46,744 bases of DNA from an uncultured Prevotellaceae bacterium (GCA_900318685.1 ONLL01000029.1:1-46744); one strand, 5' to 3'. Shown: positions 1-7,536, counted from the first letter of the stretch. Made by a program: numbers and translations. Notes: generated from the letters alone by a model not told the origin.

Positions 1-236
1 GCATTTAGGTTGCGGCTCAGCCTGTGGCCGTTCAGGTCGATGGTAACGGTCTGGTTAACGCCGTTGCCTATTTGGAGATAGGCCGACAGTGTGATGTCGC
101 CCGTCAGGCGGATGTAGGCCCCGTCGGCAATGGCTGAGTTCAATGCTTCCTTAGTATCGACCTCAGTCCAGTACTGCGCATGTGCGCTCATAGCAGCTAT
201 CATGGCGGCTGCGGCCATTGCGAAAAACTTTTTCAT
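1..236 (-). CDS. Secreted protein, N-terminal fragment (gene runs off the window)
   Basis: The reading frame opens with ATG at 236 on the minus strand and stays open to the window edge, so only about 78 N-terminal residues are visible. They begin with a clear signal peptide (MKKFFAMAAAAMIAAMSAHA, then Q). The mature part contains TGDITLSAYLQIG and TVTIDLNGH, short beta-strand repeats like those of pectate-lyase-like or adhesin beta-helix proteins; this is a resemblance only. It lies 31 bp downstream of the small membrane protein gene on the same strand, so the two are probably co-transcribed from the promoter near 500-530. The function is unknown because most of the protein is missing. Confidence 0.75.
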   Translation of the reverse strand, partial: MKKFFAMAAAAMIAAMSAHAQYWTEVDTKEALNSAIADGAYIRLTGDITLSAYLQIGNGVNQTVTIDLNGHRLSRNLN

Positions 237-267
237 TTGCAAATGAAATTATAGTTATACTTTATCT

Positions 268-471
268 TTAGAACAGGGCGGCACGGTTGACGCCATGGGC
301 GACGGCCTTGTCAATAATGGTCTGGTTGCGGCGCACCTCGTGGATGATGACGTCGTTCTTTGCCCGGAGGTCCTCGTCCTTGCGATGCATCAGCCAGAGC
401 AGGACGATGACGACTGCCGTCAGCACCGCTACGATGCCGACCAGCATGAGGATGATTGTGGATGTTTGCAT
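268..471 (-). CDS. Small single-pass membrane protein, unknown function
   Basis: 67 residues. A hydrophobic helix covers about residues 5-27 (IILMLVGIVAVLTAVVIVLL), followed by a charged tail (HRKDEDLRAKND) that looks helical. There is no cleavable signal or enzymatic motif. The start is the ATG at 471, about 25 nt downstream of a good Bacteroidetes promoter (TAACTTTG at 507-500), which argues for a real gene. The next gene in the same direction starts 31 bp downstream. Small proteins of this shape often tether or modulate membrane complexes, but nothing here shows a partner. Confidence 0.6.
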   Translation of the reverse strand: MQTSTIILMLVGIVAVLTAVVIVLLWLMHRKDEDLRAKNDVIIHEVRRNQTIIDKAVAHGVNRAALF

Positions 472-499
472 AAACTTGTTTGATAAAAAAATACGGGCG

Positions 500-530
500 C
501 AAAGTTAGTTCAAACCTTGCGCCCGCACAA
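500..530 (-). promoter_or_regulatory. Bacteroidetes-type promoter for the small membrane protein
   Basis: A perfect -7 box TAACTTTG (507-500) has a TTG -33 element at 530-528, 20 bp upstream. Transcription would start near 493, giving a short leader to the ATG at 471. Confidence 0.6.
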
Positions 531-535
531 TAGCT

Positions 536-579
536 CAGACAGATTTACGAGTGTTTTCAGACAGATTTACGAATGGCCA
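536..579. repeat. Two tandem copies of a 22-bp unit at the 3' end of the AraC-type gene
   Basis: CAGACAGATTTACGA occurs at 536-550 and again at 558-572, exactly 22 bp apart. The second copy contains the stop codon of the TPR-AraC gene (569-567). Read on the minus strand, TCGTAAATCTGTCTG follows itself just after the stop. Confidence 0.75.
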
Positions 580-2378
580 GACGGTTTTGGCGTGTTACCA
601 GCCTTATACTGAGAAGGCGAGAGACCGAAGCGGGCCTTGAACTTCCGACCGAAATAGTTGGCGTCAGAGAAGCCACTGGCCTGCGCCACCTGAGAGACGG
701 GGAGAGAAGGCTGGTCGTTAAGCAGGTTGACAGCATACTCCAGACGGCACTCGTTGATGAAGTCGGAAATGGAGGCATAGTCGCTGCCCTGAGAGAAGGC
801 GGCACCGATGCGCTCCTTCGACAGATGGAAATAGTCGATGGCGGCCTGACGGTCGAAGGCGGGGTCAAGGAACAACTTATCCCTGACGATGACTTGGCTA
901 ATGTGGGCAAAGAGCGCTTCGCTCGACATGCTTTCAAGAGGAGTATCGGGCTGATCTGTTGCGATAGAAAACTCTGAACCCTGAACTCTAAACTCTAAAC
1001 TATCAAGGTATTTCTTCTTGTAGTCCATCGCCTCTGTAATCTGCCTTGCCAGGATGCGGTTCTTGCGTGTCTCCTCACGGTGGCGTAGGAAGTAATAGAC
1101 AGCGAAGCAGGCCAGCAGTAGGGCTATCACGGCCACAAACCAAGCAATGAGGGCGTTGCGTGAGGCTTCGGCCTTGCGCTCCTGAATCTCCATCTGCTGC
1201 TCTTCGGCATGGTATCGGGCGGCATACTCATGGGCCTCGCAAGCCTGAAGACTGTCGTTGAGCGTCTGATTCAGCGCGGAGTAGCGGCTCATATAGTCGT
1301 AAGCCTGGGCATGCAGTCCACGAGCCTCGGCGGCAACGGCGCGGTCGTGGAGTATTGTGGCGTAGTCGAAACATATTGTATCGGTGCTCATGTGTTGCTC
1401 CATCTCATCGTAGACAGCGAGCATCTTATCGTAGTCGCCCAATTTACACCACGTCGGGGCAATCATCTTGCGCCCGTCGAGGGTTAGGCCCCACCGACTT
1501 TGCTCGAAAAGCCGCAAATACTCGCGGGCTTTTTCCTTTTCACTTAGCGAGGCGTAAGCCGAAGCTAAATAGGCGTATCCCTTGGTGCGGTAGAAGTCGC
1601 AGTAGTCAGGCACATCGGCAGCATCGGGTTCACGGTAGGTGCCATCGTGGAAATCGTCGGGATGCTGCTCGTAGTCGTTCATCTTCTCAACAATCTTCTC
1701 GGCCAGAGGAATGATGTCGGCGTATAGCCCCTGCTCGTCAAGCACATCCACCTTGCGGCGCAGGGCAATGATGCAGGCATCGGTCTGGTTGAATTGCCGC
1801 GTGCCATCAAGCTGACGGATTACTTCGTCAAGCTTTGCCATACCTTCGTCCTGACGACCCAAATGGGTGAGGATAATGCCTATCTCGGCCTCTGTGCGCA
1901 GGGCTTCGGTCCCGTTACCTTGTTGACGACAGAAGTCGGCCTTCTCCGTCGCCCACCGTAGCCACTGCTCGTTATCGTGCTTCTTGCGCGAGATGGTGAC
2001 GAGCAGGTCGAGCACTGACTCACGGTTATCAGGAGTGTCCTTCACGAAATCGCTCTGCAACAAAGCCTCGCAGATCTGCAGCGCCGTGTCGAGCCGTTCC
2101 TCTTCGCATGTCAAGCAAAACACCTTCGCCCGCAGCATCGAGGCGCGGTATTCCGTCACGTTGCCCACAATCTCAGCTGAATCGATTATCAGTAAAGCCC
2201 GCTCCGGTTGCGTGTTATACACATCCATCGCCGCCTCTTCGGTATAGAGCGAATCACTAGCCTGAGGCACGTGGTATCTTCCCCCACCCTCCCCAAAAGG
2301 AAGGGAGCCATTACCCGTGCAGCCAACCATTAGAATGGCAGCTATGACTATCATAATAAAGTGTAGTTTTTGTCGCAT
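567..2378 (-). CDS. Membrane-anchored TPR-AraC family transcriptional regulator
   Basis: 603 residues from the ATG at 2378; the frame is open up to a GTG at 2396, but the -7 box at 2415-2408 places the transcript start about there, so 2378 is preferred. The N-terminus is a lipoprotein-like signal (ILMVGC). Numbering from 2396, residues 50-400 form a helical TPR-like sensor, residues 414-437 a transmembrane helix (ALIAWFVAVIALLLACF), then a cytoplasmic linker and a C-terminal AraC helix-turn-helix (about 505-600; VSQVAQASGFSDANYFGRKF). This layout is common in Bacteroidales for one-protein signal transduction across the inner membrane. The ligand and targets are unknown. Two odd insertions sit in the linkers: a C/G-rich palindrome just after the lipobox and a heptamer repeat between the membrane helix and the AraC domain. 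Confidence 0.9.
   Translation of the reverse strand: MRQKLHFIMIVIAAILMVGCTGNGSLPFGEGGGRYHVPQASDSLYTEEAAMDVYNTQPERALLIIDSAEIVGNVTEYRASMLRAKVFCLTCEEERLDTALQICEALLQSDFVKDTPDNRESVLDLLVTISRKKHDNEQWLRWATEKADFCRQQGNGTEALRTEAEIGIILTHLGRQDEGMAKLDEVIRQLDGTRQFNQTDACIIALRRKVDVLDEQGLYADIIPLAEKIVEKMNDYEQHPDDFHDGTYREPDAADVPDYCDFYRTKGYAYLASAYASLSEKEKAREYLRLFEQSRWGLTLDGRKMIAPTWCKLGDYDKMLAVYDEMEQHMSTDTICFDYATILHDRAVAAEARGLHAQAYDYMSRYSALNQTLNDSLQACEAHEYAARYHAEEQQMEIQERKAEASRNALIAWFVAVIALLLACFAVYYFLRHREETRKNRILARQITEAMDYKKKYLDSLEFRVQGSEFSIATDQPDTPLESMSSEALFAHISQVIVRDKLFLDPAFDRQAAIDYFHLSKERIGAAFSQGSDYASISDFINECRLEYAVNLLNDQPSLPVSQVAQASGFSDANYFGRKFKARFGLSPSQYKAGNTPKPSGHS
970..1004. repeat. Heptamer tandem repeat inside the AraC-type gene
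   Basis: Five consecutive 7-mers: AACTCTG, AACCCTG, AACTCTA, AACTCTA, AACTATC. On the coding strand they encode about residues 465-476 (DSLEFRVQGSEF), the linker between the membrane helix and the AraC domain. Confidence 0.8.
2284..2306. repeat. Short C/G-rich imperfect palindrome in coding sequence
   Basis: CCCTCCCC, AAAA, GGAAGGG can fold with arms of seven to eight bases. It is translated as part of NGSLPFGEGGGR, immediately after the presumed lipidated Cys of the TPR-AraC regulator. It looks like an inserted palindromic unit rather than conserved protein. Confidence 0.45.
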
Positions 2379-2407
2379 GACTTTATTTGTTCGCACCGAA
2401 ATATTTG

Positions 2408-2439
2408 CAAAAGTAAGTATAATATTTCAATTAACCAAA
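2408..2439 (-). promoter_or_regulatory. Promoter of the TPR-AraC regulator
   Basis: The -7 box TACTTTTG (2415-2408) and -33 TTTG (2439-2436) are 20 bp apart. The position shows that the GTG at 2396 is too close to the transcript start, so ATG 2378 is the better start. Confidence 0.7.
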
Positions 2440-2467
2440 CTTTGGTTATAATATTTATTGATTTTCC

Positions 2468-2499
2468 TTTGGTTTTCCGCTTATTTATTCGTACCTTTG
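2468..2499 (+). promoter_or_regulatory. Promoter of ndk, extended-spacer family
   Basis: TTTG (2468-2471), 20-bp spacer, TACCTTTG (2492-2499). The spacer ends in CTTATTTATTCG and matches the conserved spacer seen in six other promoters of this window. The leader to the ATG is about 40 nt. Confidence 0.85.
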
Positions 2500-2543
2500 C
2501 ACAAAGAAAGGTGAATACAACTTAGAACAAAACAATTATTACA

Positions 2544-3011
2544 ATGATGGAAACAACACTCGTACTACTGAAGCCCAGCTGCGTGCAGCGCCAGCTGATA
2601 GGTGAAATCGTGAACCGCTTCGAGCGTCGTGGACTGCGCATCGCAGGAATGAAGATGATGCAGCTCAGCGACGAGATCCTGCGCGAGCACTATGCCCACC
2701 TGGTCGACCGTCCCTTCTTCCCTGCCCTTGCTGCCTCGATGCAGGCATCGCCGGTGGTGGCGCTGGCTCTCTCAGGTGTCGATGCCGTGCAGGTGGTGCG
2801 CACGATGACAGGTTCGACCAATGGTCGTGAGGCAGCTCCTGGCACTATTCGTGGCGACTACTCGATGAGCAACCAGCAGAACATCGTGCATGCCAGCGAC
2901 TCAACGTCGAATGCCGAGATCGAGCTGAAGCGCTTCTTCCAGCCTGGCGAGATATTCGACTACACCAGCGGAGCCTTTGGCTACATCTACGGCGACGGCG
3001 AGGCCAAGTAG
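2544..3011 (+). CDS. ndk: Nucleoside diphosphate kinase
   Basis: 155 residues, the normal size for the family. NDK transfers the gamma phosphate of ATP to nucleoside diphosphates through a phosphohistidine. The signature NIVHASDS carries the catalytic His at residue 116; the nucleotide-binding loop NGREAAPGTIRGDY precedes it, and LVLLKPSCVQR near the start is the usual first strand. Two adjacent ATGs (2544 and 2547) could start it. The gene has its own extended-family promoter and is followed after 6 bp by the transglutaminase-like lipoprotein gene, so the two share a transcript, although no functional link is obvious. Confidence 0.97.
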   Translation: MMETTLVLLKPSCVQRQLIGEIVNRFERRGLRIAGMKMMQLSDEILREHYAHLVDRPFFPALAASMQASPVVALALSGVDAVQVVRTMTGSTNGREAAPGTIRGDYSMSNQQNIVHASDSTSNAEIELKRFFQPGEIFDYTSGAFGYIYGDGEAK

Positions 3012-3017
3012 CTGTAT

Positions 3018-5420
3018 ATGAAGAGAATACTGTTGGCGGTGGCTGCCGTGCTGCTGTGCATGGCCTGCCATCGTGACGCACGGCAGAAGGAGGCCTATGT
3101 GGACTTCCTCTATCAGTACATGTCGCTGCCCGACAAAGCCGACTATCCGCGTGAGTATTATGAACGGCAGGTGGAGCTGGCCCTGCAGGCACGTGCTGAG
3201 ATGCCTTGGGGCAGCCAGGTGCCAGAGCGCGAGTTCAGGCATTTCGTTGTGCCCGTCCGCGTGAACAATGAGACGCTCGACTCCTGCCGCTCTGTCTTCT
3301 TCCGCGAGCTGAAGCCCAGGTTGCAGGGCATGTCGATGGAGGAGGCCATCCTCGAGGTGAACCACTGGTGTCACGAGCATGTCACCTATCGTCCCAGCGA
3401 TGCCCGCACCAGCAGTCCGCTGGCCACCATCCGCACGGCTTATGGCCGCTGTGGTGAGGAGTCGACGCTGCTGGTGGCTGCCCTGAGAGCGGTGGCCATC
3501 CCTGCCCGGCAGGTCTATACACCTCGCTGGGCTCATACCGACGACAATCATGCCTGGGTGGAAGCCTGGGCCGACGGGCAGTGGCACTTCCTGGGAGCCT
3601 GCGAGCCTGAGCCTGTGCTCGACCTGGGATGGTTCAACGAGAGTGCCTCGCGAGGCATGCTGATGCACACCAAGGTGTTCGGCGACTATGACGGCCCTGA
3701 GGAGGTGATGAGCCGTACGGCCTGCTACACAGAGATCAACGTCATCGACCACTATGCCCCCACGTCGAAAGTGACTGTGGTGGTGACCGGCGAGGACGGA
3801 AAGCCCGTCAGCAACGCACAGGTCGACTTCAAGCTCTACAACTATGCCGAGTTCTACACCGTAGCCAGCAAGACCACCGACAGCCAAGGCCGTGCATCAC
3901 TCACGGCAGGACGCGGCGACATGCTGCTATGGGCCTCAAAGGACGGACGTGCCAGCACGCTCAAGGTCACCTTCGACAAGGACAAGGAGGTAAGGATGAC
4001 GCTCGACGGACGTCTCAGCTCTGCCGACCTCGACATGATTCCCCCTGTCATCAGCGCCACACCCCCTGAAGTCACTCAGGCCCAGCGCGATGAATGCAAC
4101 CTACGGCTGGCCCGGGAGGACAGCATCCGTCAGGCCTATGAGCAGACGATGCCCGTCGAAGAGTGGCGGGGCAACCATCAGGTCATCCAGCAGTTCCTCG
4201 ACGAAGCTGCCAACAAAGTGATGGCCCGGCGCCTGCTCGACGTGCTGTCGAAGAAAGACCTGCGTGATGTAGAGCTGGCCGTGCTGAAGGACAACGAGAC
4301 AGACACCGTCAGCACATCCGACATCTACCTGAAGTATGTGCTCTGCCCCCGTGTGGAGAACGAATGGCTGACACCCTACAAGGCCTTCCTCCGTCAGCAA
4401 CTCGCTGACATACAGCCGCCTGAGGCATTGGAGCAATGGTGCAACGTGCATCTCTCGATCGACACCGACCACAATCCACTACATCTGCGCATGCAGCCCA
4501 TGAATGTCTATCGCCAGCGGGTGACCGACCCCCTGGGCCGCAGCATCTTCTTCGTTTCAGCAGCACGCAGCCTGGGCATGCCAGCTCGCATCAACGAGGT
4601 GGATGGGCGCACCCAGTACTTTGCCGATGGCACTTGGCACGATGCCTTTGCCAGCGACTCCGACGGCGAGGGCCGCACAGTAAGTCTGCGGCTCGACTAT
4701 CATCCTGCCGCCCACTTCGACAATCCCAAGTACTACATCCACTTCACCCTGAGCCGCATGGAGAACGGGATGCCTCAGCTGCTCACCTATCCTGAGGAAG
4801 CCACCTGGCAGACTGACTTCTCACAGGGAGTGCAGCTCGAGCCCGGCGACTATCTGCTGACCACAGGCACACGCATGGCCAGCGGCAAGGTGCTGTCGCA
4901 CATGCAGTTCTTCACGCTCAGCAGCGACACCACCATCGCCTTCACCCTGCGCGAGAACAAGGAGGAGGTGCAGGTCATCGGATCGCAGAATGCAGAGAAC
5001 CGCTATCACGACCTGAAGGAGGATGCCATCAAGTCGCTGCTCTCTACCACAGGCCGAGGCTACTACATCGTGGCCATCGTGGCACCCAATCAGGAGCCCA
5101 CCAACCACGCCCTGCGCGACATCGCAGCCTGCAGGGAGGCATTCGAGCAATGGGGAAGGAAGATCGTACTGCTCTTCCAGGACGAGGCAGAGGCCCGCCG
5201 CTTCAACTTCGCCGAGTTCAGCCAACTGCCCTCCACAGTGGTGTGGGGAACAGACCTCAACGGAGCCATCCTGCAGGAGATACGCAGCGAAATGAAGCTG
5301 AAGAGCAACTCGCTGCCGCTGTTCCTCATCTGCGACACGTTCAATCGTGTGGTGTTCCTACAGCAGGGCTACACCATCAACCTGGGCGAGCAGCTGCTGA
5401 AGGTCATCAGCCAATTATAG
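3018..5420 (+). CDS. Transglutaminase-like lipoprotein with Ig-like and thioredoxin-like regions
   Basis: 800 residues. A short hydrophobic signal ends in LLCMAC, so lipidation at Cys17 is likely though the lipobox is not ideal. The papain-like transglutaminase core is at about residues 110-200: Cys145 in GRCGEES and His178 in DDNHAWVEAW are the expected catalytic pair. The usual third residue, in an LDP motif, is replaced by the GACEPEP region, so proton relay may differ. An Ig/carboxypeptidase-regulatory-like domain follows (about 250-330, VTGEDGKPVSNAQVDF), then a long middle part with a second, degenerate transglutaminase-like stretch (ARSLGMPARINEVDG), and a thioredoxin-like C-terminus (IVAIVAPNQ to LPLFLICDTFNRVVFLQ) lacking a CxxC pair. 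Such proteins are exported and may cleave or cross-link peptides or act on the cell wall; the substrate is unknown. It is cotranscribed with ndk and its 3' end overlaps that of cutC by 14 bp. Confidence 0.85.
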   Translation: MKRILLAVAAVLLCMACHRDARQKEAYVDFLYQYMSLPDKADYPREYYERQVELALQARAEMPWGSQVPEREFRHFVVPVRVNNETLDSCRSVFFRELKPRLQGMSMEEAILEVNHWCHEHVTYRPSDARTSSPLATIRTAYGRCGEESTLLVAALRAVAIPARQVYTPRWAHTDDNHAWVEAWADGQWHFLGACEPEPVLDLGWFNESASRGMLMHTKVFGDYDGPEEVMSRTACYTEINVIDHYAPTSKVTVVVTGEDGKPVSNAQVDFKLYNYAEFYTVASKTTDSQGRASLTAGRGDMLLWASKDGRASTLKVTFDKDKEVRMTLDGRLSSADLDMIPPVISATPPEVTQAQRDECNLRLAREDSIRQAYEQTMPVEEWRGNHQVIQQFLDEAANKVMARRLLDVLSKKDLRDVELAVLKDNETDTVSTSDIYLKYVLCPRVENEWLTPYKAFLRQQLADIQPPEALEQWCNVHLSIDTDHNPLHLRMQPMNVYRQRVTDPLGRSIFFVSAARSLGMPARINEVDGRTQYFADGTWHDAFASDSDGEGRTVSLRLDYHPAAHFDNPKYYIHFTLSRMENGMPQLLTYPEEATWQTDFSQGVQLEPGDYLLTTGTRMASGKVLSHMQFFTLSSDTTIAFTLRENKEEVQVIGSQNAENRYHDLKEDAIKSLLSTTGRGYYIVAIVAPNQEPTNHALRDIAACREAFEQWGRKIVLLFQDEAEARRFNFAEFSQLPSTVVWGTDLNGAILQEIRSEMKLKSNSLPLFLICDTFNRVVFLQQGYTINLGEQLLKVISQL

Positions 5421-6075
5421 CCCTTACGGCACGCACCTCGTCGGCCGAAGTCACGCCGCTGCCCCCAGAGCACGAGCCGTGAATCTCACTACAGCCCGTC
5501 TGGTCCAGTATCAGGCGGGCATTTTCAGCATTCACTCCCCCGCCGGGCATGATGATGATGCGACCGGAGGACACATCGTTCAGCCTTCGCAGCAAGTCGA
5601 TGCCGGCAAGGGCCGTAGGCTGCTGGCCAGAGGTCAGGATGCGGCTGCAGCCCAGCCCTATGAGCTGTTCGAGGGCTACCAGCGGCTGGCGGCAATGGTC
5701 GAAGGCCCTGTGAAAGGTGAACGGCTTGTCACCCGACTGGCGCACAAGCACCTCAGTAGCCATCATGTCGATGTCACCCTCCGGCGTCAGTGCCCCGCCC
5801 ACGAATCCGTCGGCATAAGGCTTGGCAGCTTCAATGTCGAGGGCCATAGCGCGCAGTTCAGCCTGAGAATATACAAAGTCACCCTCACGCGGACGTACCA
5901 GCACATGGATGCGCAACTGAGGCCAGCGCTGACGCACCAGCCTTATAGTGCCCAGTGAGGGTGTCAGGCCGTCGAGCGGCAAGGCAGCACACAGCTCAAT
6001 GCGCTCTGCCCCACCCTCCGCAGCAGCCTCGACACTGGCCAGGCTGCCCGTACAAACTTCGAGTAACGTTTTCAT
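5407..6075 (-). CDS. cutC: CutC family protein
   Basis: 222 residues from ATG 6075 (MKTLLEVCTGS); the frame extends two codons to a GTG at 6081, which is less likely. CutC proteins are TIM barrels once linked to copper homeostasis in E. coli; the biochemical role is not settled. Family motifs visible are the N-terminal LLEVC, GGAERIELC, GFVGGALTPEGDID, FTFHRAFD and RIIIMPGGGVN. The length is typical (about 220-250). The gene points left, convergent with the transglutaminase-like gene, with the two stop regions overlapping. It is driven by an extended-family promoter at 6107-6137. Confidence 0.93.
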   Translation of the reverse strand: MKTLLEVCTGSLASVEAAAEGGAERIELCAALPLDGLTPSLGTIRLVRQRWPQLRIHVLVRPREGDFVYSQAELRAMALDIEAAKPYADGFVGGALTPEGDIDMMATEVLVRQSGDKPFTFHRAFDHCRQPLVALEQLIGLGCSRILTSGQQPTALAGIDLLRRLNDVSSGRIIIMPGGGVNAENARLILDQTGCSEIHGSCSGGSGVTSADEVRAVRAIIG

Positions 6076-6106
6076 TGGCACACTTCTACGAATCTCTTTT
6101 CGGATG

Positions 6107-6137
6107 CAAAGTTACGAATAAACGAGCGAAATGCAAA
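6107..6137 (-). promoter_or_regulatory. Promoter of cutC, extended-spacer family
   Basis: On the minus strand TTTG (6137-6134), a 19-bp spacer CATTTCGCTCGTTTATTCG, then TAACTTTG (6114-6107). An A-rich block with CTCGGAAA lies just upstream, as at the SlyD and pectate lyase promoters. A second partial copy (TACGAATAAAC) lies near 6226. Confidence 0.85.
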
Positions 6138-6262
6138 AGGAAAGCTTGCTTTTCTTTTCATTTCCGAGTGAAAAGGACTCTAGACTTGTTTCGCTTGGCT
6201 TGTCCTAGAAGTTCGGCGAAGCCAGAGCTACGAATAAACAATTGACGCAGAACTATGTTTTT

Positions 6263-6628
6263 TTAAAAACCTAATATCACCAATATCACACTGCATATAA
6301 CTAAATGAATTTCAGTGATATACAGGGTGACATTATTGGTGACATTGTGATATTAAATGGGCTAAAAATGGCATTTCCCTGCCACTTTTTGCTATTGTTT
6401 TGCAACGAGGGGGCCCCGTGCCCTAACGGCTGCGACGACGAGTGAGGGAGTCGGGAGCACATCGTAGAAGGGCTGCAACTATAGGACTACTAAAAAATCG
6501 TCGAAAATTCAAGTAATTTATGTTAAAAATTGATTTCTAATATCATAATATCACCATTAATATCACACTTTAATCAATTATAAATCAAAATTATAGTTCA
6601 TTGGTGATATTTGTGATATTAGTTTTTG
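6263..6628. repeat. Inverted-repeat (MITE-like) element built from AATATCAC motifs
   Basis: The left end reads AAAAACCTAATATCACC then AATATCACA; the right end, read on the other strand, gives AAAAACTAATATCACA then AATATCACC. The termini are therefore inverted repeats of about 24 bp enclosing about 365 bp. Each end also has an inward oppositely oriented partner (GTGATAT and TGTGATATTA at 6315-6355; AATATCACC and AATATCACA at 6548-6567), so each half is itself a hairpin. There is no transposase gene inside. Confidence 0.6.
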
Positions 6629-6659
6629 AAAAATCAATAGATGTGTTTCATCAATCGAA

Positions 6660-6791
6660 CACGGCACTTTTGAAGTACCTCGACAGCCACCTTGTACAGC
6701 AAGGAAGCTGTCCTTGCTATACTACGAGGCTGTCGAGCCACTACAAGAAGGCTGTCGTTCGTATGCAAGAAGGCCGTCTCGGTTACCATTA
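6660..6791. repeat. Degenerate 22-bp tandem array
   Basis: Units in register start at 6682, 6704, 6726, 6748 and 6770, with a weaker one at 6660. The best match each other as (G/A)AGGCTGTCG followed by a variable part ending in CAAG; for example 6726 begins GAGGCTGTCGAGC and 6748 begins AAGGCTGTCGTTC. There are no spacers and no significant ORF. Confidence 0.6.
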
Positions 6792-6953
6792 GTCGGCCAT
6801 TCCATAAAGAAAAACAATATGTTTACCCTCCAAAAGTAGTATGATTAGCACACGAAAGTATAGTACTTACAGAGGCAAACCAATATAGTTTTCTTCATCA
6901 ACTCATATACTTCTGACTTTTCCTGGACATGCAATAAACGACGAGTCCTGCCA

Positions 6954-6971
6954 GCTTATGCCAGCAGGACT
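6954..6971 (-). terminator. Weak hairpin downstream of the small periplasmic protein gene
   Basis: AGTCCTGC and GCAGGACT form an 8-bp stem. On the minus strand it is followed by CGTCGTTTATT, a poor T-run, so termination of the gene ending at 7012 is only possible. Confidence 0.4.
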
Positions 6972-7011
6972 TGCCATTGATAAATGTTAATGAATAATGT
7001 GTTCTCTTTTC

Positions 7012-7371
7012 TTAGCGCAGGCCACGGTTGGTGAGCGTGGTGTTGAGCAGCAGGAGGTACTTCCTGTACTGCTTGTCCTCGAGGATATAGCGCATATACT
7101 GCACGTCCTTCTTCACTGCCTGATTGACCAGCTTCTCGCGCTCGTCGCTCTCAGCCTGAGAAGCGAGCAACATCTCGTTGCAGAACTGATGATGAATGTC
7201 CTGCACGGCTTCCATCTGGTCGAGTGTCAGACCCAGAGCGACAGCCAGCTTTCGCATGTTCACCGTCATGTCATAGGCATTGACGGCCTTCACTGCGTTC
7301 TTTTCCTCGTTCTCTGCGTTTGCCATTGTGATAGTCATCATGGCTACAAGCGTCAAAACAATCTTTTTCAT
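7012..7371 (-). CDS. Small periplasmic helical protein, unknown function
   Basis: 119 residues from ATG 7371 (MKKIVLTLVAMMTITMANA signal peptide); an in-frame ATG at 7404 would add an odd basic extension and is less likely. The mature protein is almost wholly helical and charged: LAVALGLTLDQMEAVQDIHHQF, then AVKKDVQYMRYILEDKQYRKYLLLL. The shape, a short secreted helical protein with an LTxxQ-like LTLDQME motif, resembles Spy/CpxP-type chaperones or the DUF4890 group, but this is a resemblance only. It is a single gene with a perfect promoter at 7506-7536 and a long leader of about 130 nt containing repeated TGTTATCCTGT and a possible GGGGC/GCCCC stem, which suggests control at the RNA level. 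Confidence 0.75.
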   Translation of the reverse strand: MKKIVLTLVAMMTITMANAENEEKNAVKAVNAYDMTVNMRKLAVALGLTLDQMEAVQDIHHQFCNEMLLASQAESDEREKLVNQAVKKDVQYMRYILEDKQYRKYLLLLNTTLTNRGLR

Positions 7372-7505
7372 CTTTCTAATCCTTTCTTTCTTTACTCGGG
7401 GCATTGTACTTTGTGTTTGTTATCCTGTTTGTGCTGTGCTTAGCCCCTACTTTAATAATAATGTGTTATCCTGTGTCGCAAGGCTCTTTGTTCCTTTTGA
7501 CGGTG

Positions 7506-7536
7506 CAAAGGTACGGCGATTTTCGGACCTGACAAA
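7506..7536 (-). promoter_or_regulatory. Promoter of the small periplasmic protein
   Basis: TTTG (7536-7533), 19 bp, TACCTTTG (7513-7506) on the minus strand, exact consensus. The spacer does not match the extended family. Confidence 0.75.

Larger units (their letters stand above)
6076..7011. other. Gene-free stretch between cutC and the next gene
   Basis: About 930 bp without a convincing gene. It holds the cutC promoter, a partial second promoter copy near 6226, an inverted-repeat element (6263-6628), a 22-bp tandem array (6660-6791) and a weak hairpin at 6954-6971 that could end the small periplasmic protein transcript. Between 6400 and 6480 a GC-rich block sits inside otherwise AT-rich DNA. 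Nothing recognisable was seen at 6792-6950. Confidence 0.7.

Noticed and set aside
2901-3887. 328-codon open frame opposite ndk and the transglutaminase-like gene
   Set aside because: Spans two well-supported genes on the other strand; no family features.
6601-6792. 63-codon open frame over the 6.7 kb array
   Set aside because: Composed of element end and 22-bp repeats; no start context or known protein.
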